A stretch of DNA of 64,000 nucleotides from Caulobacter segnis. GTDB lineage: Bacteria > Pseudomonadota > Alphaproteobacteria > Caulobacterales > Caulobacteraceae. Position 1 is the stretch's first letter; every line of letters starts with the position of its first letter. Positions 1-9,240 of this stretch are shown here, piece by piece. A program made the translations under genes and the position numbers. The notes below the pieces were generated by a model. That model did no database searches. It saw only the letters and a program-made list of their open reading frames with translations, and was not told where the DNA came from. The DNA is taken from positions 1,240,001-1,304,000 of the forward strand of contig NZ_CP082923.1 in assembly GCF_019931575.1 (NCBI RefSeq), read 5' to 3'.

Positions 1-122
1 CTAACTAGTCTCTCGTGCATTGGTTGTTCGCCAAGGACGGGAACGGGAAGAGCGGCCGGGAAATGCTTCCGGCTCGTAACAATAAACAGCGCCCCATAGA
101 GGGCTAATTAGGGGGAACGGCT

Positions 123-3100
123 ATGAAGCGACTTCGTCGCTTGCACGCGTCTGCCTCTTGCGTCGCCATCACGGCGGCCATGTTCGCCAGCCCGGTGTTG
201 GCCCAGCAGACCAGTGACAATGCGGTTGACGAGATCATCGTCACCGGCATCCGCGCTTCGCTCGAGCGGTCGATCGAGATCAAGCGCAGCAACAGCGGCG
301 TCGTCGACGCCATCTCGGCCGAAGACATCGGCAAATTCCCGGACACGAACCTCGCCGAATCCCTGCAGCGGATCACCGGCGTGTCGATCGACCGGACCAA
401 CGGCGAAGGCTCGCAGGTCACGGTCCGCGGCTTCGGCGGCGGCTTCAACCTGGTGACCCTGAACGGCCGCACCATGCCGACGGCCAACGTCGCCACGGTC
501 GGCGGCGACCAGTCGACCGACTTCGCGGCCGGCACCAGCCGCTCGTTCGACTTCTCGAACCTGGCCTCGGAAGGCGTGACCACGCTGGAGGTCTATAAGA
601 CCGGCCGCGCGGCCATCCCGTCGGGCGGCATCGGCGCGACGATCAACGTCAAGACCCGCCACCCGCTGGACGCGCGCGAGCACGGCCTCACCGGCAGCAT
701 CGGCGTCAAGGGCGTCTATGATCAGAGCATGTCCGAGAAGCTCGAGGACACTTCGAAATACACGCCGGAAGTCTCGGGCCTGCTGAACTATCTCGACGAG
801 AGCGAAAAGTTCGGCGTGGCGGTGTTCGGCAGCTACCAGAAGCGCAATTTCACCAGCCGCTCGGTCACCTCGAACGACTGGAACATCCGCACCTTCGCCC
901 AGTTCAACGACCCGGCGAACGGCTTCGTGCGCAACGGCGGCGCCACCCAGATCACCAATGCGCCGTCGAACCCGAACACCCTGGTCGCGATCCCGAACGA
1001 CAGCCGCTATCACTTCTCGCAAGGCCAGCGCGAACGGGTCAACGGTCAGCTGACCGCCCAATTCCGTCCGACCGAAAGCCTGACGATTACGGCCGACGCC
1101 CTGTACGCCGAGAACAAGTCGTACGAGCGCCGCAACGACAGCACGAACTGGTTCAACCGCCCGTTCGACAAGGTCACGTTCGACAATAACCCGGTCGTCG
1201 CCACCGCGGTCCTGCTGCAGGAAAACCTGAGCGGCACCAAGGACATGGGCTTCGAGCAGCAGTATCGCGCCAACACGGACTCGCTGAAGTCCTATGGCCT
1301 GAACGCCGCCTGGGACCTGACCGACCGTTTCCGCGTCAATATCGACGGCCATATCTCGAAGTCGGACTCCAAGCCGGGCGCGCCGAACGGCACCAGCTCG
1401 ACCATGGTCTCCATCGGCGCGCCGATCATCTCGTCGCACTCGGTCGACTACAGTGGCAAGGTTCCGGTCCAGTCGTTCACGATCAACGACGCCGCCCCGC
1501 GCGGCAACGCCAACGGCCAGCTGGACGTGGGTGACCTGGGCAGCCAGGTGGGCCGCACCTCGGCGCAGCGCCAACAGCACGAGGTCAAGGAAGCCCGCAT
1601 CGACTTCACCTACGACCTGGACGACAACGGCAGCCGCCTGGACTTCGGCGCCGATTACCGCACCTCGAAGATGACCCAGTCGACGACCAATACCGAGCAG
1701 GAACTGGGCTCGTGGGGCATCTCCAATCCGCGTGACGTCCAGCAGTACGCCGGCAATCTGGTCAAGGCCTTCTGCATGGCCTGCCGCTTCAGTGAGCTGG
1801 ATCTCAAGCAGTCCGGTCCCGGCCTGGTCTCGTTCCGCGCCGACGCCGTCGACCTGCTGAACGCCCTGTCGCCGGTCTACACCGCTCGCGGCAACCCCGT
1901 GCGTGTCACCGGCCAGAACAACAACCGCGTCGACGAGGACATCGCCGCCGCCTACGGCCAGCTGACCTGGAAGTCCGAACTGGCCGGCCTGCCGGCCACC
2001 CTGGTCACGGGCGTTCGCTACGAGCAGACCAAGGTCACCTCGGTCTCGGCGGTGCGTACGCCGACGGCCATCGTCTGGACGTCGGACAACGACTTCCGGA
2101 TCGACACGGCGGCGACCTATTCGCCGCTGTCGGGCAAGGGCAAGTACAACAACCTGTTGCCGTCGCTGGACTTCCAAGTCGACCTCCGGGACGACGTGGT
2201 CGGTCGCTTCTCGTTCAGCCGCACCATCGCGCGGCCGGACTACGGCAACCTGTTCGCCGCTCAGACGGTCAACGCGCCGGGCCGCCCGGTCGCCAACGGG
2301 GCTACTCCGCTCGGCACCAGCGGCAACCCGGACCTGGAGCCGCTGATCTCCGACAACTTCGACGTGTCGCTGGAGTGGTACTACAAGCCCAGCAGCTTCA
2401 TCACCGCCGGCTTCTTCGAGAAGCGGGTGAACAACTTCGTCGGCACCGGCACGGTGATGCAGAACCTGTTCGGCCTGCGTGACCCGACGTCCGGCCAGGC
2501 CGGCACGCGCTCCGGTACGGCGGCGGCTCTGCTGCAGTCGATCGGCGCGGGCCCGACCGACGTCAACCTGTTCACCATGACCGCTCTGCTGCAGCAGAAC
2601 GGCGGCTCGGCGGCGGCGGCGACGGCGCAGTTCCAGGCCAATCGTGGTCCTAGCGGCGACCTGAACCAAGCCTTCACGGACGCCATCCTGGCGGCCGTGG
2701 ACATCACGGCCAACAGCACCGACCCACTGTTCAACTTCCAGGTCGCGCGTCCGATCAACAACCGGACGGGCAAGATCCACGGCTTCGAAATCGCCGCCCA
2801 GCACTTCTTCGGCGACACCGGCTTCGGTGTGTCGGGGGCCTATACGATGGTGCGTGGCGACGTCGCGTTCGACAACGGCGCCAGCCCCGGCCAGGACCAG
2901 TTCGCTCTGCTGGGTCTGTCGGACACGGCCAACGCCACCCTAATCTACGACAAGCACGGGATCTCGGCGCGCATCGCCTATAACTGGCGTGACAAGTTCC
3001 TGCAGGCCACCAATCGCGGCAACGACCGTAACCCGGTCTACGTCGCGCCGTTTGGTCAGCTGGACTTCAACGTCAGCTACGACATCACGCCGAAGCTGGC

Positions 3101-3227
3101 GGTCTCCCTGGAAGGCATCAACCTGACCAAGGAAAGCCTGAGGACCTATGGTCGGGACCCGAACCAGCTGTGGTTCGCCCAGGAACTCGACCGGCGCTTC
3201 CTGCTCGGCGCCCGCTACCGCTTCTAG
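123..3227 (+). CDS. TonB-dependent outer-membrane receptor (1034 aa)
   Basis: This is a large TonB-dependent receptor that would import a scarce substrate across the outer membrane using TonB energy. Residues 1-27 form a signal peptide (cleavage after PVLA). A TonB-box-like DEIIVTG lies at 36-42, the plug carries LAESLQRITGVSIDR at 77-91, and the chain ends in an aromatic residue (ARYRF) as expected for an outer-membrane barrel. The ATG follows AGGGGGAAC at suitable spacing. The length (~1,030 residues) matches the large Caulobacter/Xanthomonas receptor class often linked to carbohydrate uptake. A strong terminator follows, then SapC, cupin and halogenase-like genes on the same strand, a recurrent association. 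The substrate cannot be read from sequence; a plant or algal saccharide is a guess from the neighbours. Confidence 0.95.
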   Translation: MKRLRRLHASASCVAITAAMFASPVLAQQTSDNAVDEIIVTGIRASLERSIEIKRSNSGVVDAISAEDIGKFPDTNLAESLQRITGVSIDRTNGEGSQVTVRGFGGGFNLVTLNGRTMPTANVATVGGDQSTDFAAGTSRSFDFSNLASEGVTTLEVYKTGRAAIPSGGIGATINVKTRHPLDAREHGLTGSIGVKGVYDQSMSEKLEDTSKYTPEVSGLLNYLDESEKFGVAVFGSYQKRNFTSRSVTSNDWNIRTFAQFNDPANGFVRNGGATQITNAPSNPNTLVAIPNDSRYHFSQGQRERVNGQLTAQFRPTESLTITADALYAENKSYERRNDSTNWFNRPFDKVTFDNNPVVATAVLLQENLSGTKDMGFEQQYRANTDSLKSYGLNAAWDLTDRFRVNIDGHISKSDSKPGAPNGTSSTMVSIGAPIISSHSVDYSGKVPVQSFTINDAAPRGNANGQLDVGDLGSQVGRTSAQRQQHEVKEARIDFTYDLDDNGSRLDFGADYRTSKMTQSTTNTEQELGSWGISNPRDVQQYAGNLVKAFCMACRFSELDLKQSGPGLVSFRADAVDLLNALSPVYTARGNPVRVTGQNNNRVDEDIAAAYGQLTWKSELAGLPATLVTGVRYEQTKVTSVSAVRTPTAIVWTSDNDFRIDTAATYSPLSGKGKYNNLLPSLDFQVDLRDDVVGRFSFSRTIARPDYGNLFAAQTVNAPGRPVANGATPLGTSGNPDLEPLISDNFDVSLEWYYKPSSFITAGFFEKRVNNFVGTGTVMQNLFGLRDPTSGQAGTRSGTAAALLQSIGAGPTDVNLFTMTALLQQNGGSAAAATAQFQANRGPSGDLNQAFTDAILAAVDITANSTDPLFNFQVARPINNRTGKIHGFEIAAQHFFGDTGFGVSGAYTMVRGDVAFDNGASPGQDQFALLGLSDTANATLIYDKHGISARIAYNWRDKFLQATNRGNDRNPVYVAPFGQLDFNVSYDITPKLAVSLEGINLTKESLRTYGRDPNQLWFAQELDRRFLLGARYRF

Positions 3228-3254
3228 GACCGGAAGTCTCCTAGGAACGAAGGA

Positions 3255-3285
3255 GGGGCCGCCGCGCTTGCGGCGGCCCCTTTCT
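3255..3285 (+). terminator. Rho-independent terminator after the TonB receptor
   Basis: A perfect 10-bp GC stem (3255-3264 with 3271-3280) with a 6-nt loop is followed by TTTCTTCCTTT. It lies 28 nt after the receptor stop and about 40 nt before the SapC start, so the three downstream genes may depend on read-through or on a promoter inside this short gap. Confidence 0.9.
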
Positions 3286-3324
3286 TCCTTTGAAGTGCCT
3301 GTACCGAAGCGTGAGTGGGTCCAG

Positions 3325-4047
3325 ATGAACCGAGTGCTGCTCAACAATGTCGACCACGCCGACCTACGCGTGATCGCCGGCCATGGCGCGGTCTTCGGCG
3401 ACGCGATCAACCAGACCCTGGTGCTGCCGACCGAGTTCGAGGCGGTGCAGCGCGAATACCCGATCCTGATCCGCAAGGACGCCGCCGGCGCCTATCAGGC
3501 CGTGGCCCTGCTGGGCCTGGACCGCGACGAGAACCTGTTCCTGGACGAGACCGGCTGGAACGCCCGCTACGTGCCTGCTGTCCAGCGGCGCGGCCCGTTC
3601 TCGATCGCCCTGCAGCGCGACGACCGGGGCGGTGAGCCGCGACCGATGATCCATGTCGACCTCGACCACCCGCGCGTCAGCCGCGACGAGGGCGAGCGCC
3701 TGTTCCTGCCGGCGGGCGGCAACTCGCCGTACCTGCAGGGGATCAACCAAGCCCTGGCCCAGATCCACGAGGGTCTGGAAGTGGCCGAGCCGATGTTCGC
3801 CTTTTTCGAGGACCTGGGGTTGATCGAGCCCGTCGACATCGAAATCAAGCTGGACGACCAGACCAGCTACGAGGTGCCCGATGTCTTCACCCTGGCGCCG
3901 GATCGCCTGGCGGCCATGACGGGCGAGGACCTGGAGAAGCTGCACCAGTCGGGCCTGCTGCGCGCGGCGCACTGGATCATCTCGTCGATGGGCAACATCC
4001 AGGAGCTGATCGCCCGCAAGAGCCGCAAGCGGGCGAGCTTGGCATGA
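3325..4047 (+). CDS. SapC family protein
   Basis: This 240-residue protein belongs to the SapC family (PF07277), named after a Campylobacter S-layer-associated protein but of unknown biochemical role. I chose the ATG at 3325 (MNRVLLNNVDHADLRV) because the reading frame upstream of it runs through the terminator. It has no signal peptide and no membrane segment, so it is probably cytoplasmic. Its stop overlaps the next start (ATGA), indicating translational coupling to the cupin-like gene. SapC, a cupin-like oxygenase and a tryptophan-halogenase-like flavoprotein recur beside TonB receptors in Caulobacter and sphingomonads. The role in the pathway is unknown, and the family name should not be taken as evidence of a link to the rsaA S-layer downstream. 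Confidence 0.9.
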   Translation: MNRVLLNNVDHADLRVIAGHGAVFGDAINQTLVLPTEFEAVQREYPILIRKDAAGAYQAVALLGLDRDENLFLDETGWNARYVPAVQRRGPFSIALQRDDRGGEPRPMIHVDLDHPRVSRDEGERLFLPAGGNSPYLQGINQALAQIHEGLEVAEPMFAFFEDLGLIEPVDIEIKLDDQTSYEVPDVFTLAPDRLAAMTGEDLEKLHQSGLLRAAHWIISSMGNIQELIARKSRKRASLA

Positions 4048-5078
4048 CCGCCCTGGCCGCCCGCCGCACCCTGGAAACCACGGTGGCGACGCCCGCCGAG
4101 ATCCCGTTCGACGCGGTGCTGGCTGGCCAGACGCCGATGCTGTTCAAGGGCCTGGCCCGCGACTGGCCGCTGGTCCAGGCGGGTCTCCGGTCCGGCCAGG
4201 CGGCCCGCGACTATATTCGCGCCCACGACCAGGGCGGCCGGGTGGTGGGCTACACTGGCGATCCGGCCATCAAGGGCCGGTTCTTCTACGACGAGACCCG
4301 CACGGCCATGAACTTCAAGGCCGAGCGCGCGCCGCTGGAGGCGTTCCTGCGGCGCATCGAGGAGGTCGAGGGCGCCAACGACGCGCCGTCGGTCTATGTC
4401 GGCTCCACCGACCTCGACGCCTATTTCCCCAGCCTGAAGGCGGCCAACGACCTGGGCCTGGGCCCCGACGTGTTCGGCTCCGAGCCGCCGATGGCCGGGA
4501 TCTGGATCGGCAATCGCACCGTCGCGGCCGCCCACTGGGACATGTCCAACAACGTCGCCGTCTGCGCTGTGGGCCGGCGGCGCTTCACCCTGTTCCCGCC
4601 CGACCAGGTGGCCAATCTCTATCCCGGCCCGCTGGAGCCGACGCCCGGCGGCCAGGTGGTCAGTCTGGTCGATTTCGACAATCCCGACTTCGACGCCCAT
4701 CCCGGCTTCCGCGAGGCGCTGGAGAGCGCCCAGGTGGCCGAGATGGAGCCTGGCGACGTGCTGGTCTATCCGGCCCTGTGGTGGCACCAGGTCGAGGCGC
4801 TGGAGCCGTTCAACGTGCTGGTGAACTACTGGTGGAACAGCGCGCCGGCCCACGCCGACACGCCAATGAACACCATGCTGCACGGCCTGCTCAGCCTGCG
4901 CGACCGGCCCGCGTTCGAGAAGCAGGGCTGGAAAGCCCTGTTCGACTACTACGTGTTCGGTCCTGCCGAGCGCGCCGGGGCGCACGTGCCCGAGGCGGCG
5001 CGCGGCCCACTGGGGCCGATCGACGAGATGAAGGCCAGACGGTTGCGGGCGTACCTGCTCGACCGGCTGAACCGATAA
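4044..5078 (+). CDS. Cupin-like (JmjC/FIH-type) domain protein
   Basis: This 344-residue protein resembles the Cupin_8 family of Fe(II)/2-oxoglutarate-dependent oxygenases related to FIH. A likely metal triad is visible: H164 and D166 in AAHWDMSNN, and H248 in ALWWHQV. Related enzymes hydroxylate proteins or small molecules; the substrate here is unknown. It overlaps SapC by 4 nt and is followed after 23 nt by the halogenase-like gene, so the three are almost certainly co-translated. Intact metal ligands argue for an active oxygenase. Confidence 0.88.
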   Translation: MTALAARRTLETTVATPAEIPFDAVLAGQTPMLFKGLARDWPLVQAGLRSGQAARDYIRAHDQGGRVVGYTGDPAIKGRFFYDETRTAMNFKAERAPLEAFLRRIEEVEGANDAPSVYVGSTDLDAYFPSLKAANDLGLGPDVFGSEPPMAGIWIGNRTVAAAHWDMSNNVAVCAVGRRRFTLFPPDQVANLYPGPLEPTPGGQVVSLVDFDNPDFDAHPGFREALESAQVAEMEPGDVLVYPALWWHQVEALEPFNVLVNYWWNSAPAHADTPMNTMLHGLLSLRDRPAFEKQGWKALFDYYVFGPAERAGAHVPEAARGPLGPIDEMKARRLRAYLLDRLNR

Positions 5079-5101
5079 GAATGAAGTCCAGGGAGGATGG
5101 C

Positions 5102-6607
5102 GTGAGCGGTCAGATCGTGAAGAAGGTGGTGGTCGCCGGCGGCGGATCGGCCGGCTGGATGGCCGCCGCCGCCCTATCGCGCCAGCTGGGGCCGCTGCTG
5201 GACATCACCCTGGTCGAATCCGACGAGATCGGCACGGTCGGGGTCGGGGAATCCACCGTCCCGACGGCGCGCACCTTCAACGCCTTGCTGCAGTTGGACG
5301 AGCGCGAGTTCATGGCCGCCACCCAGGCGACCTTCAAGCTGGGCATCTCGTTCGAGAACTGGGGTGAGATCGGCGACCGCTACATTCACTCGTTCGGCAA
5401 GATCGGAAAGTCCAACTGGCTGGGCCACTTCCACCATTTCTGGCTGGAGGCCAAGGCCCAGGGCTTCGGCGGCGATCTGGGCGACTACTGCCTGGAGCTG
5501 AAGGCGGCCGAGCAGGACAAGTTCTATACCGACGACGAGTCGCCGGTGAACTTCGCCTACCACATCGACGCGGCGCTCTACGGCCGCTACCTGCGCCGGA
5601 AGTGCGAAGACAAGGGCGTCCGCCGCGTCGAGGGCAAGATCACCAGCGTCAGGCAACGGTCGGATGATGGCCATGTCGAGGCGCTGGTGCTGGAGAGCGG
5701 CGAGGTGATCGAGGGCGACCTCTTCATCGACTGCACCGGCTTTCGGGGCCTCCTGATCAACGGCGCGCTGGGCGTCGGCTTTGAGGACTATGGCAAGTGG
5801 CTGCCGAACGACCGGGCCTGGGCGGTCCAGACCAGCAGCAACGCGCCGCCCGGTCCCTACACCCGCGCCATCGCTCACAAGGCCGGCTGGCTGTGGGGCA
5901 TCCCGCTGCAGGGCCGGGTCGGCAATGGCCTGGTCTATTCCAGCCAGTTCATGAGCGACGACGAGGGGCTCCAGATGCTCCACGACGTGGTCGAGGGCGA
6001 GATGCTGATCGAGCCCAAGCTGATCAAGTTCCGGGCCGGCCGCCGCCAGAAGGCCTGGGACAAGAACGTCGTCTCGCTGGGCCTGGCCGCCGGCTTCATC
6101 GAGCCGCTGGAATCGACGTCGATCCACATGATCATGATCGCGATCCACCGCCTGCTGCAGCTGTTCCCGTTCCAGGGCTGCAACGACTCGATCAGCGATC
6201 GCTTCAACAACCTCGCCAACGACGAGATCGAGAAGATACGCGACTTCATCGTCCTGCACTACAAGGTGACCGAACGCACCGACAGCCCGTTCTGGGACCA
6301 CTGCCGGACCCAGGAAATCCCCGACAGCCTGGCCCATCGTCTGGCGCTGTTCCGAGAGAACGGTCAGGTCTTCCAGGCGCCGGGCGAGCTGTTCCAGGTC
6401 GACTCGTGGCTGCAGGTGATGCTGGGCCAGCGGCTGGAGCCGAAGGCTCACCACCACATGGGCCGCCTGATGCCGCCTGAGCAGTTGAAGCAGGCCCTGG
6501 ACGATCTCAGCCGCAACATCGCCAGCGCGGTCGAGCGCCTGCCGCAGCACCAGGCCTTCATCGAGCGCTATTGCCCCTCGCCGCACGTTTACGGCGCGGC
6601 GGTTTAG
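5102..6607 (+). CDS. Tryptophan 7-halogenase family flavoprotein
   Basis: This FAD-dependent halogenase-family protein (PF04820, 501 aa from the GTG start) shows a dinucleotide-binding GGGSAG at residues 13-18. K79 in TFKLGISF sits where the catalytic lysine of PrnA-type halogenases lies, and GWLWGIP at 262-268 matches the WxWxIP signature. I preferred GTG at 5102, with GGGAGG five bases upstream, over the ATG at 5081, which has no clear ribosome binding site. True halogenases need a separate flavin reductase, and none is visible nearby. Members beside SapC and TonB receptors have not, to my knowledge, been shown to halogenate tryptophan, so the substrate is open. The stop overlaps the convergent glycosyltransferase stop by three bases. 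Confidence 0.9.
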   Translation: MSGQIVKKVVVAGGGSAGWMAAAALSRQLGPLLDITLVESDEIGTVGVGESTVPTARTFNALLQLDEREFMAATQATFKLGISFENWGEIGDRYIHSFGKIGKSNWLGHFHHFWLEAKAQGFGGDLGDYCLELKAAEQDKFYTDDESPVNFAYHIDAALYGRYLRRKCEDKGVRRVEGKITSVRQRSDDGHVEALVLESGEVIEGDLFIDCTGFRGLLINGALGVGFEDYGKWLPNDRAWAVQTSSNAPPGPYTRAIAHKAGWLWGIPLQGRVGNGLVYSSQFMSDDEGLQMLHDVVEGEMLIEPKLIKFRAGRRQKAWDKNVVSLGLAAGFIEPLESTSIHMIMIAIHRLLQLFPFQGCNDSISDRFNNLANDEIEKIRDFIVLHYKVTERTDSPFWDHCRTQEIPDSLAHRLALFRENGQVFQAPGELFQVDSWLQVMLGQRLEPKAHHHMGRLMPPEQLKQALDDLSRNIASAVERLPQHQAFIERYCPSPHVYGAAV

Positions 6608-7908
6608 GCCTCGACCGGGGCGAACAGCCTCTGCAGCGTGGCGCCGATCCGGGCCGCGGCCGGATCGCCATCCGCGAGGCCCATAGCCCGGAGTTCGTTA
6701 CCCAGGCGGGTCCCGACGGCCAGCAAGGGGCGGCTCGTGACCTGGGCCTGGGCCAGGGCCTCGACCGCCTCGGCGTAGCGCGTGGCGTTGAGGGTTTCGA
6801 GCGCCCAGGCGCGGGCGGCCTTGCCCGTCTCGCGGCGCAGGGCCTCGTCGGCGACCAGGCGCTCCAGGACCTCGCGCAGCTCCTCCACGACGATCGCGCC
6901 GTCGATCTTGAACACCAGGTCGTCGGGCAGCTCGCCATAGAAACCGGCGCGCGCCACCACGGTGGGGCGGCCGCTGAGCATGCCTTCGCACGCCGAGCCC
7001 GAGGCGCCTTCCAGCACCGGCTTGCGCAGGGCGACCATGATGTCGGCCTCGTCCAGGCGGCGGTCCAGGGTCTCGTCGTCGACGGCGCCGTCGATGATCA
7101 GGTTCGCGAAGCCGGCCTCGGCGGCGACGCCTTCCAGCGCGGCGCGCTCCTCGTCCGAGATCGGGCCGACCAGGCGGTAGGCGCAGGCCTTCAGCGTGTC
7201 CGAACCGCCGATGGCGCGGATCACGTCGGCGACGCGCTTGTTGGGGTTCATCACCCCGACCGTGGTCAGGGTCAGTTGGGTCTTGGCCTTGGGCGGCCCC
7301 GGCGGCGTCGCGCGGTCAGGGCAGCACAGCGGCGTCACGGCGACCGGTCCGGGGACGACGGCCTCCAGCTTGGGCGCGTAGAACTTGGCGTGGGCCAGGG
7401 CGGCCTCGCAGCGGCCGGCCAGCCATTCGGTCATTGGCAGGTGCTTGGCGATCTCGCCCATATCCAGCATCTGGCCCGAGCGGACGGCCACGGCGTAAGG
7501 CTCGGCCACCGGGCCATAGGTCGCGACGATCTCGGCGTCGTGTCGGCGATAGTCCAGGCCGTTGTGGTGCAGCCAGCCCGAGAACAGGTTGTAGATATAG
7601 AAGTCGTGGAAGATCCCCAGGCACGGGGCGGCGTCCAGCACCGGGAACACGCCGGCGTGGAAGGGATAGTTGTCGCCGATATTGACGACCACGACGTCGA
7701 ATTCGGTCCGCAGCTCCGACAGGTCACGGGTTCGCCAGTGCCGGACGGGCAGGGCGGTCGGATGCAGCGGTTCGCCCGGCTCGTCCTCATCCTCGCAGCG
7801 CAGGATCTCGATCTGATGACCGCGCGCGGCCAGTTGCTTCGTGACCTCGGCGCTGACCCGGCCGATCGACGAGCGCAGGACGAAAGGCGTGACCCAGCAG
7901 ATCTTCAT
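6604..7908 (-). CDS. Glycosyltransferase, GT4-like
   Basis: This 434-residue protein starts MKICWVTPFVLRSSIGRVS, the N-terminal form typical of GT-B transferases. The C-terminal half carries the donor-binding layout of GT4 enzymes, with MNPNKRVADVIRAIG, a KPVLEGASGSACEGMLSGRP segment and a final helical region. It probably transfers a sugar from a nucleotide donor to a surface polysaccharide. The start codon lies 10 nt after the FkbM methyltransferase stop, so the two form an operon. It converges on the halogenase-like gene with overlapping stop codons (TTAG at 6604-6607). Donor and acceptor are unknown. Confidence 0.85.
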   Translation of the reverse strand: MKICWVTPFVLRSSIGRVSAEVTKQLAARGHQIEILRCEDEDEPGEPLHPTALPVRHWRTRDLSELRTEFDVVVVNIGDNYPFHAGVFPVLDAAPCLGIFHDFYIYNLFSGWLHHNGLDYRRHDAEIVATYGPVAEPYAVAVRSGQMLDMGEIAKHLPMTEWLAGRCEAALAHAKFYAPKLEAVVPGPVAVTPLCCPDRATPPGPPKAKTQLTLTTVGVMNPNKRVADVIRAIGGSDTLKACAYRLVGPISDEERAALEGVAAEAGFANLIIDGAVDDETLDRRLDEADIMVALRKPVLEGASGSACEGMLSGRPTVVARAGFYGELPDDLVFKIDGAIVVEELREVLERLVADEALRRETGKAARAWALETLNATRYAEAVEALAQAQVTSRPLLAVGTRLGNELRAMGLADGDPAAARIGATLQRLFAPVEA

Positions 7909-7918
7909 CACTCGGGTC

Positions 7919-9115
7919 CTAGCGGCGCAGTAGGCGACGTTCGGCGTCGCCGCCGGCGCGCACGAAGGCGATGTTGGCCGAGACCACCTTGGCGGCGGCC
8001 TTGGCGTTGGTCGGTTCGGCGGCGCTGGTCGCCTCGTCGATGATGTAGGCCTTGAAACCGGCGTCGGTGAAGGCCTTGAACCACTGGGCCGGGGTCTGGC
8101 CGACACGCTTGAGATGTTCTGGCCCGAATTCGGCGACGATGGCCAGGTCGGGGTTCTTGGCGATCAGGCCCTTCATGCCGGCCAGCACGTCCAGCTCGGC
8201 GCCCTCGACGTCGATCTTTACCACGTCCATGCGCTTGGCCGGGGCGACGTCGTCCAGGCGCACGACCTCGACCTCGACCGTGCGGGCCTCTTCGGTTTCG
8301 GGCAGGGCGTATAGCGAGCTGTGGCCGATGATGTCGCTGACGTGGAAGGTCAGACGGCCGGGCTTCTCGCCGACGGCCTGATCACGCACCTCGACCCAGG
8401 CCAGGCCGTTGAGATGCTTCATCTTCTCGAGGTTCGATCGCGGCACGGCCTCGGGTTCGAAGGCGATGACCTTGCCGGATGGGCCAGTGGCCCACGCCAT
8501 CAGCAAGGTGAGCAGGCCGATATTGGCGCCGACGTCGGCGACCACCATGCCCGGCTGGACCAGGCGGCGCAGCACGTCGCCGGTGCCGGGCTCCAGGCCT
8601 CGGCTGGTGGCGTTGGCCAGCATGGTGACGAAGGTGGGCAAGGCGGTCGGGGCCAGGATGTAGCCGTCGCGCATGCGGATGGCCGTCGACTCGCCGTCGT
8701 AGTGGATCAGCGGCCGGGCCTTGATCTCCAGTTCGTCGAAGCGCGGCCCGAACAGGCCGGGGAGGCGGGCGAGGGCGACCCCGTCGCGCTCGGCCCTAGC
8801 GTCGAGCTGGCTCAGCGCGGCGGCGAGGCGCTCGTTCTGCCCCAGCAGCAGGTCCAGCCGATGCTCCACGGCGCGCAGGTCGGCCGACACGGCATGGAGG
8901 TGGTTACGGGTCTCGCGCAGCTCGTGCTCGACGCTGGCCTGCAGGTAGCGGCGGGCGTAGTTGGCGACCGGCGAGAGCACCGGCCCGAGCAAGCGGCGGG
9001 CGAAGCCGAACCGACGGCGCGGCGGCGGAGGCGGCGGAGCATGGGTCGTGGGCGTCTCGGCGTCGGGAGCGCGCATCGCGGCGCTGATCGCCAGATCCAG
9101 GCGGGCGGGCCTCAA
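7919..9115 (-). CDS. FkbM family methyltransferase
   Basis: This 398-residue SAM-dependent methyltransferase has a proline-rich, basic N-terminus (runs of P and R at 28-40), a predicted coiled coil at about 56-115, and a FkbM-type domain with the SAM motif VADVGANIG at 192-200. The acidic DVVKIDVEGAELDVL segment is characteristic of FkbM proteins. FkbM enzymes O-methylate small molecules and sugars; next to a glycosyltransferase it most likely modifies a glycan. A second in-frame ATG at residue 14 (position 9076) is an alternative start. The coiled coil ahead of the catalytic domain could mediate oligomerisation or size control of a polysaccharide, which is inference. Confidence 0.88.
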   Translation of the reverse strand: MRPARLDLAISAAMRAPDAETPTTHAPPPPPPRRRFGFARRLLGPVLSPVANYARRYLQASVEHELRETRNHLHAVSADLRAVEHRLDLLLGQNERLAAALSQLDARAERDGVALARLPGLFGPRFDELEIKARPLIHYDGESTAIRMRDGYILAPTALPTFVTMLANATSRGLEPGTGDVLRRLVQPGMVVADVGANIGLLTLLMAWATGPSGKVIAFEPEAVPRSNLEKMKHLNGLAWVEVRDQAVGEKPGRLTFHVSDIIGHSSLYALPETEEARTVEVEVVRLDDVAPAKRMDVVKIDVEGAELDVLAGMKGLIAKNPDLAIVAEFGPEHLKRVGQTPAQWFKAFTDAGFKAYIIDEATSAAEPTNAKAAAKVVSANIAFVRAGGDAERRLLRR

Positions 9116-9198
9116 GTCTATCCTTCCTGGGCGGGGCCTTTCGGCCTGCGCCTGTCCTGTTGGAGGAGCAATGGGCGCATCGACGCGACCCGTTTCCG

Positions 9199-9240
9199 GT
9201 CTAGAGCGTGTCGGGTCCGGATGGAACCATCCAGGGCGGA
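9199..9240. repeat. Palindromic intergenic element
   Basis: The gap between the FkbM gene and the next minus-strand gene holds TCTAGAGCGTGTCGGGTC followed by the palindrome GGATGG-AA-CCATCC (9219-9232). A similar pairing of a TAGAG-like lead and a GGATGG/CCATCC palindrome occurs at 30410-30458. It looks like a dispersed intergenic repeat rather than an operator, but copy number cannot be judged from one window. Confidence 0.5.

Noticed and set aside
108..2804. Very long open frame antisense to the first TonB receptor
   Set aside because: High-GC genes leave open frames on the opposite strand. The encoded sequence is Arg/Val/Gly/Asp-rich without domains, while the plus-strand protein has a signal peptide, plug and barrel.
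3325..4047. Using the SapC name to link this gene to the S-layer
   Set aside because: SapC-family genes recur beside TonB receptors in bacteria without an S-layer; the name is historical.
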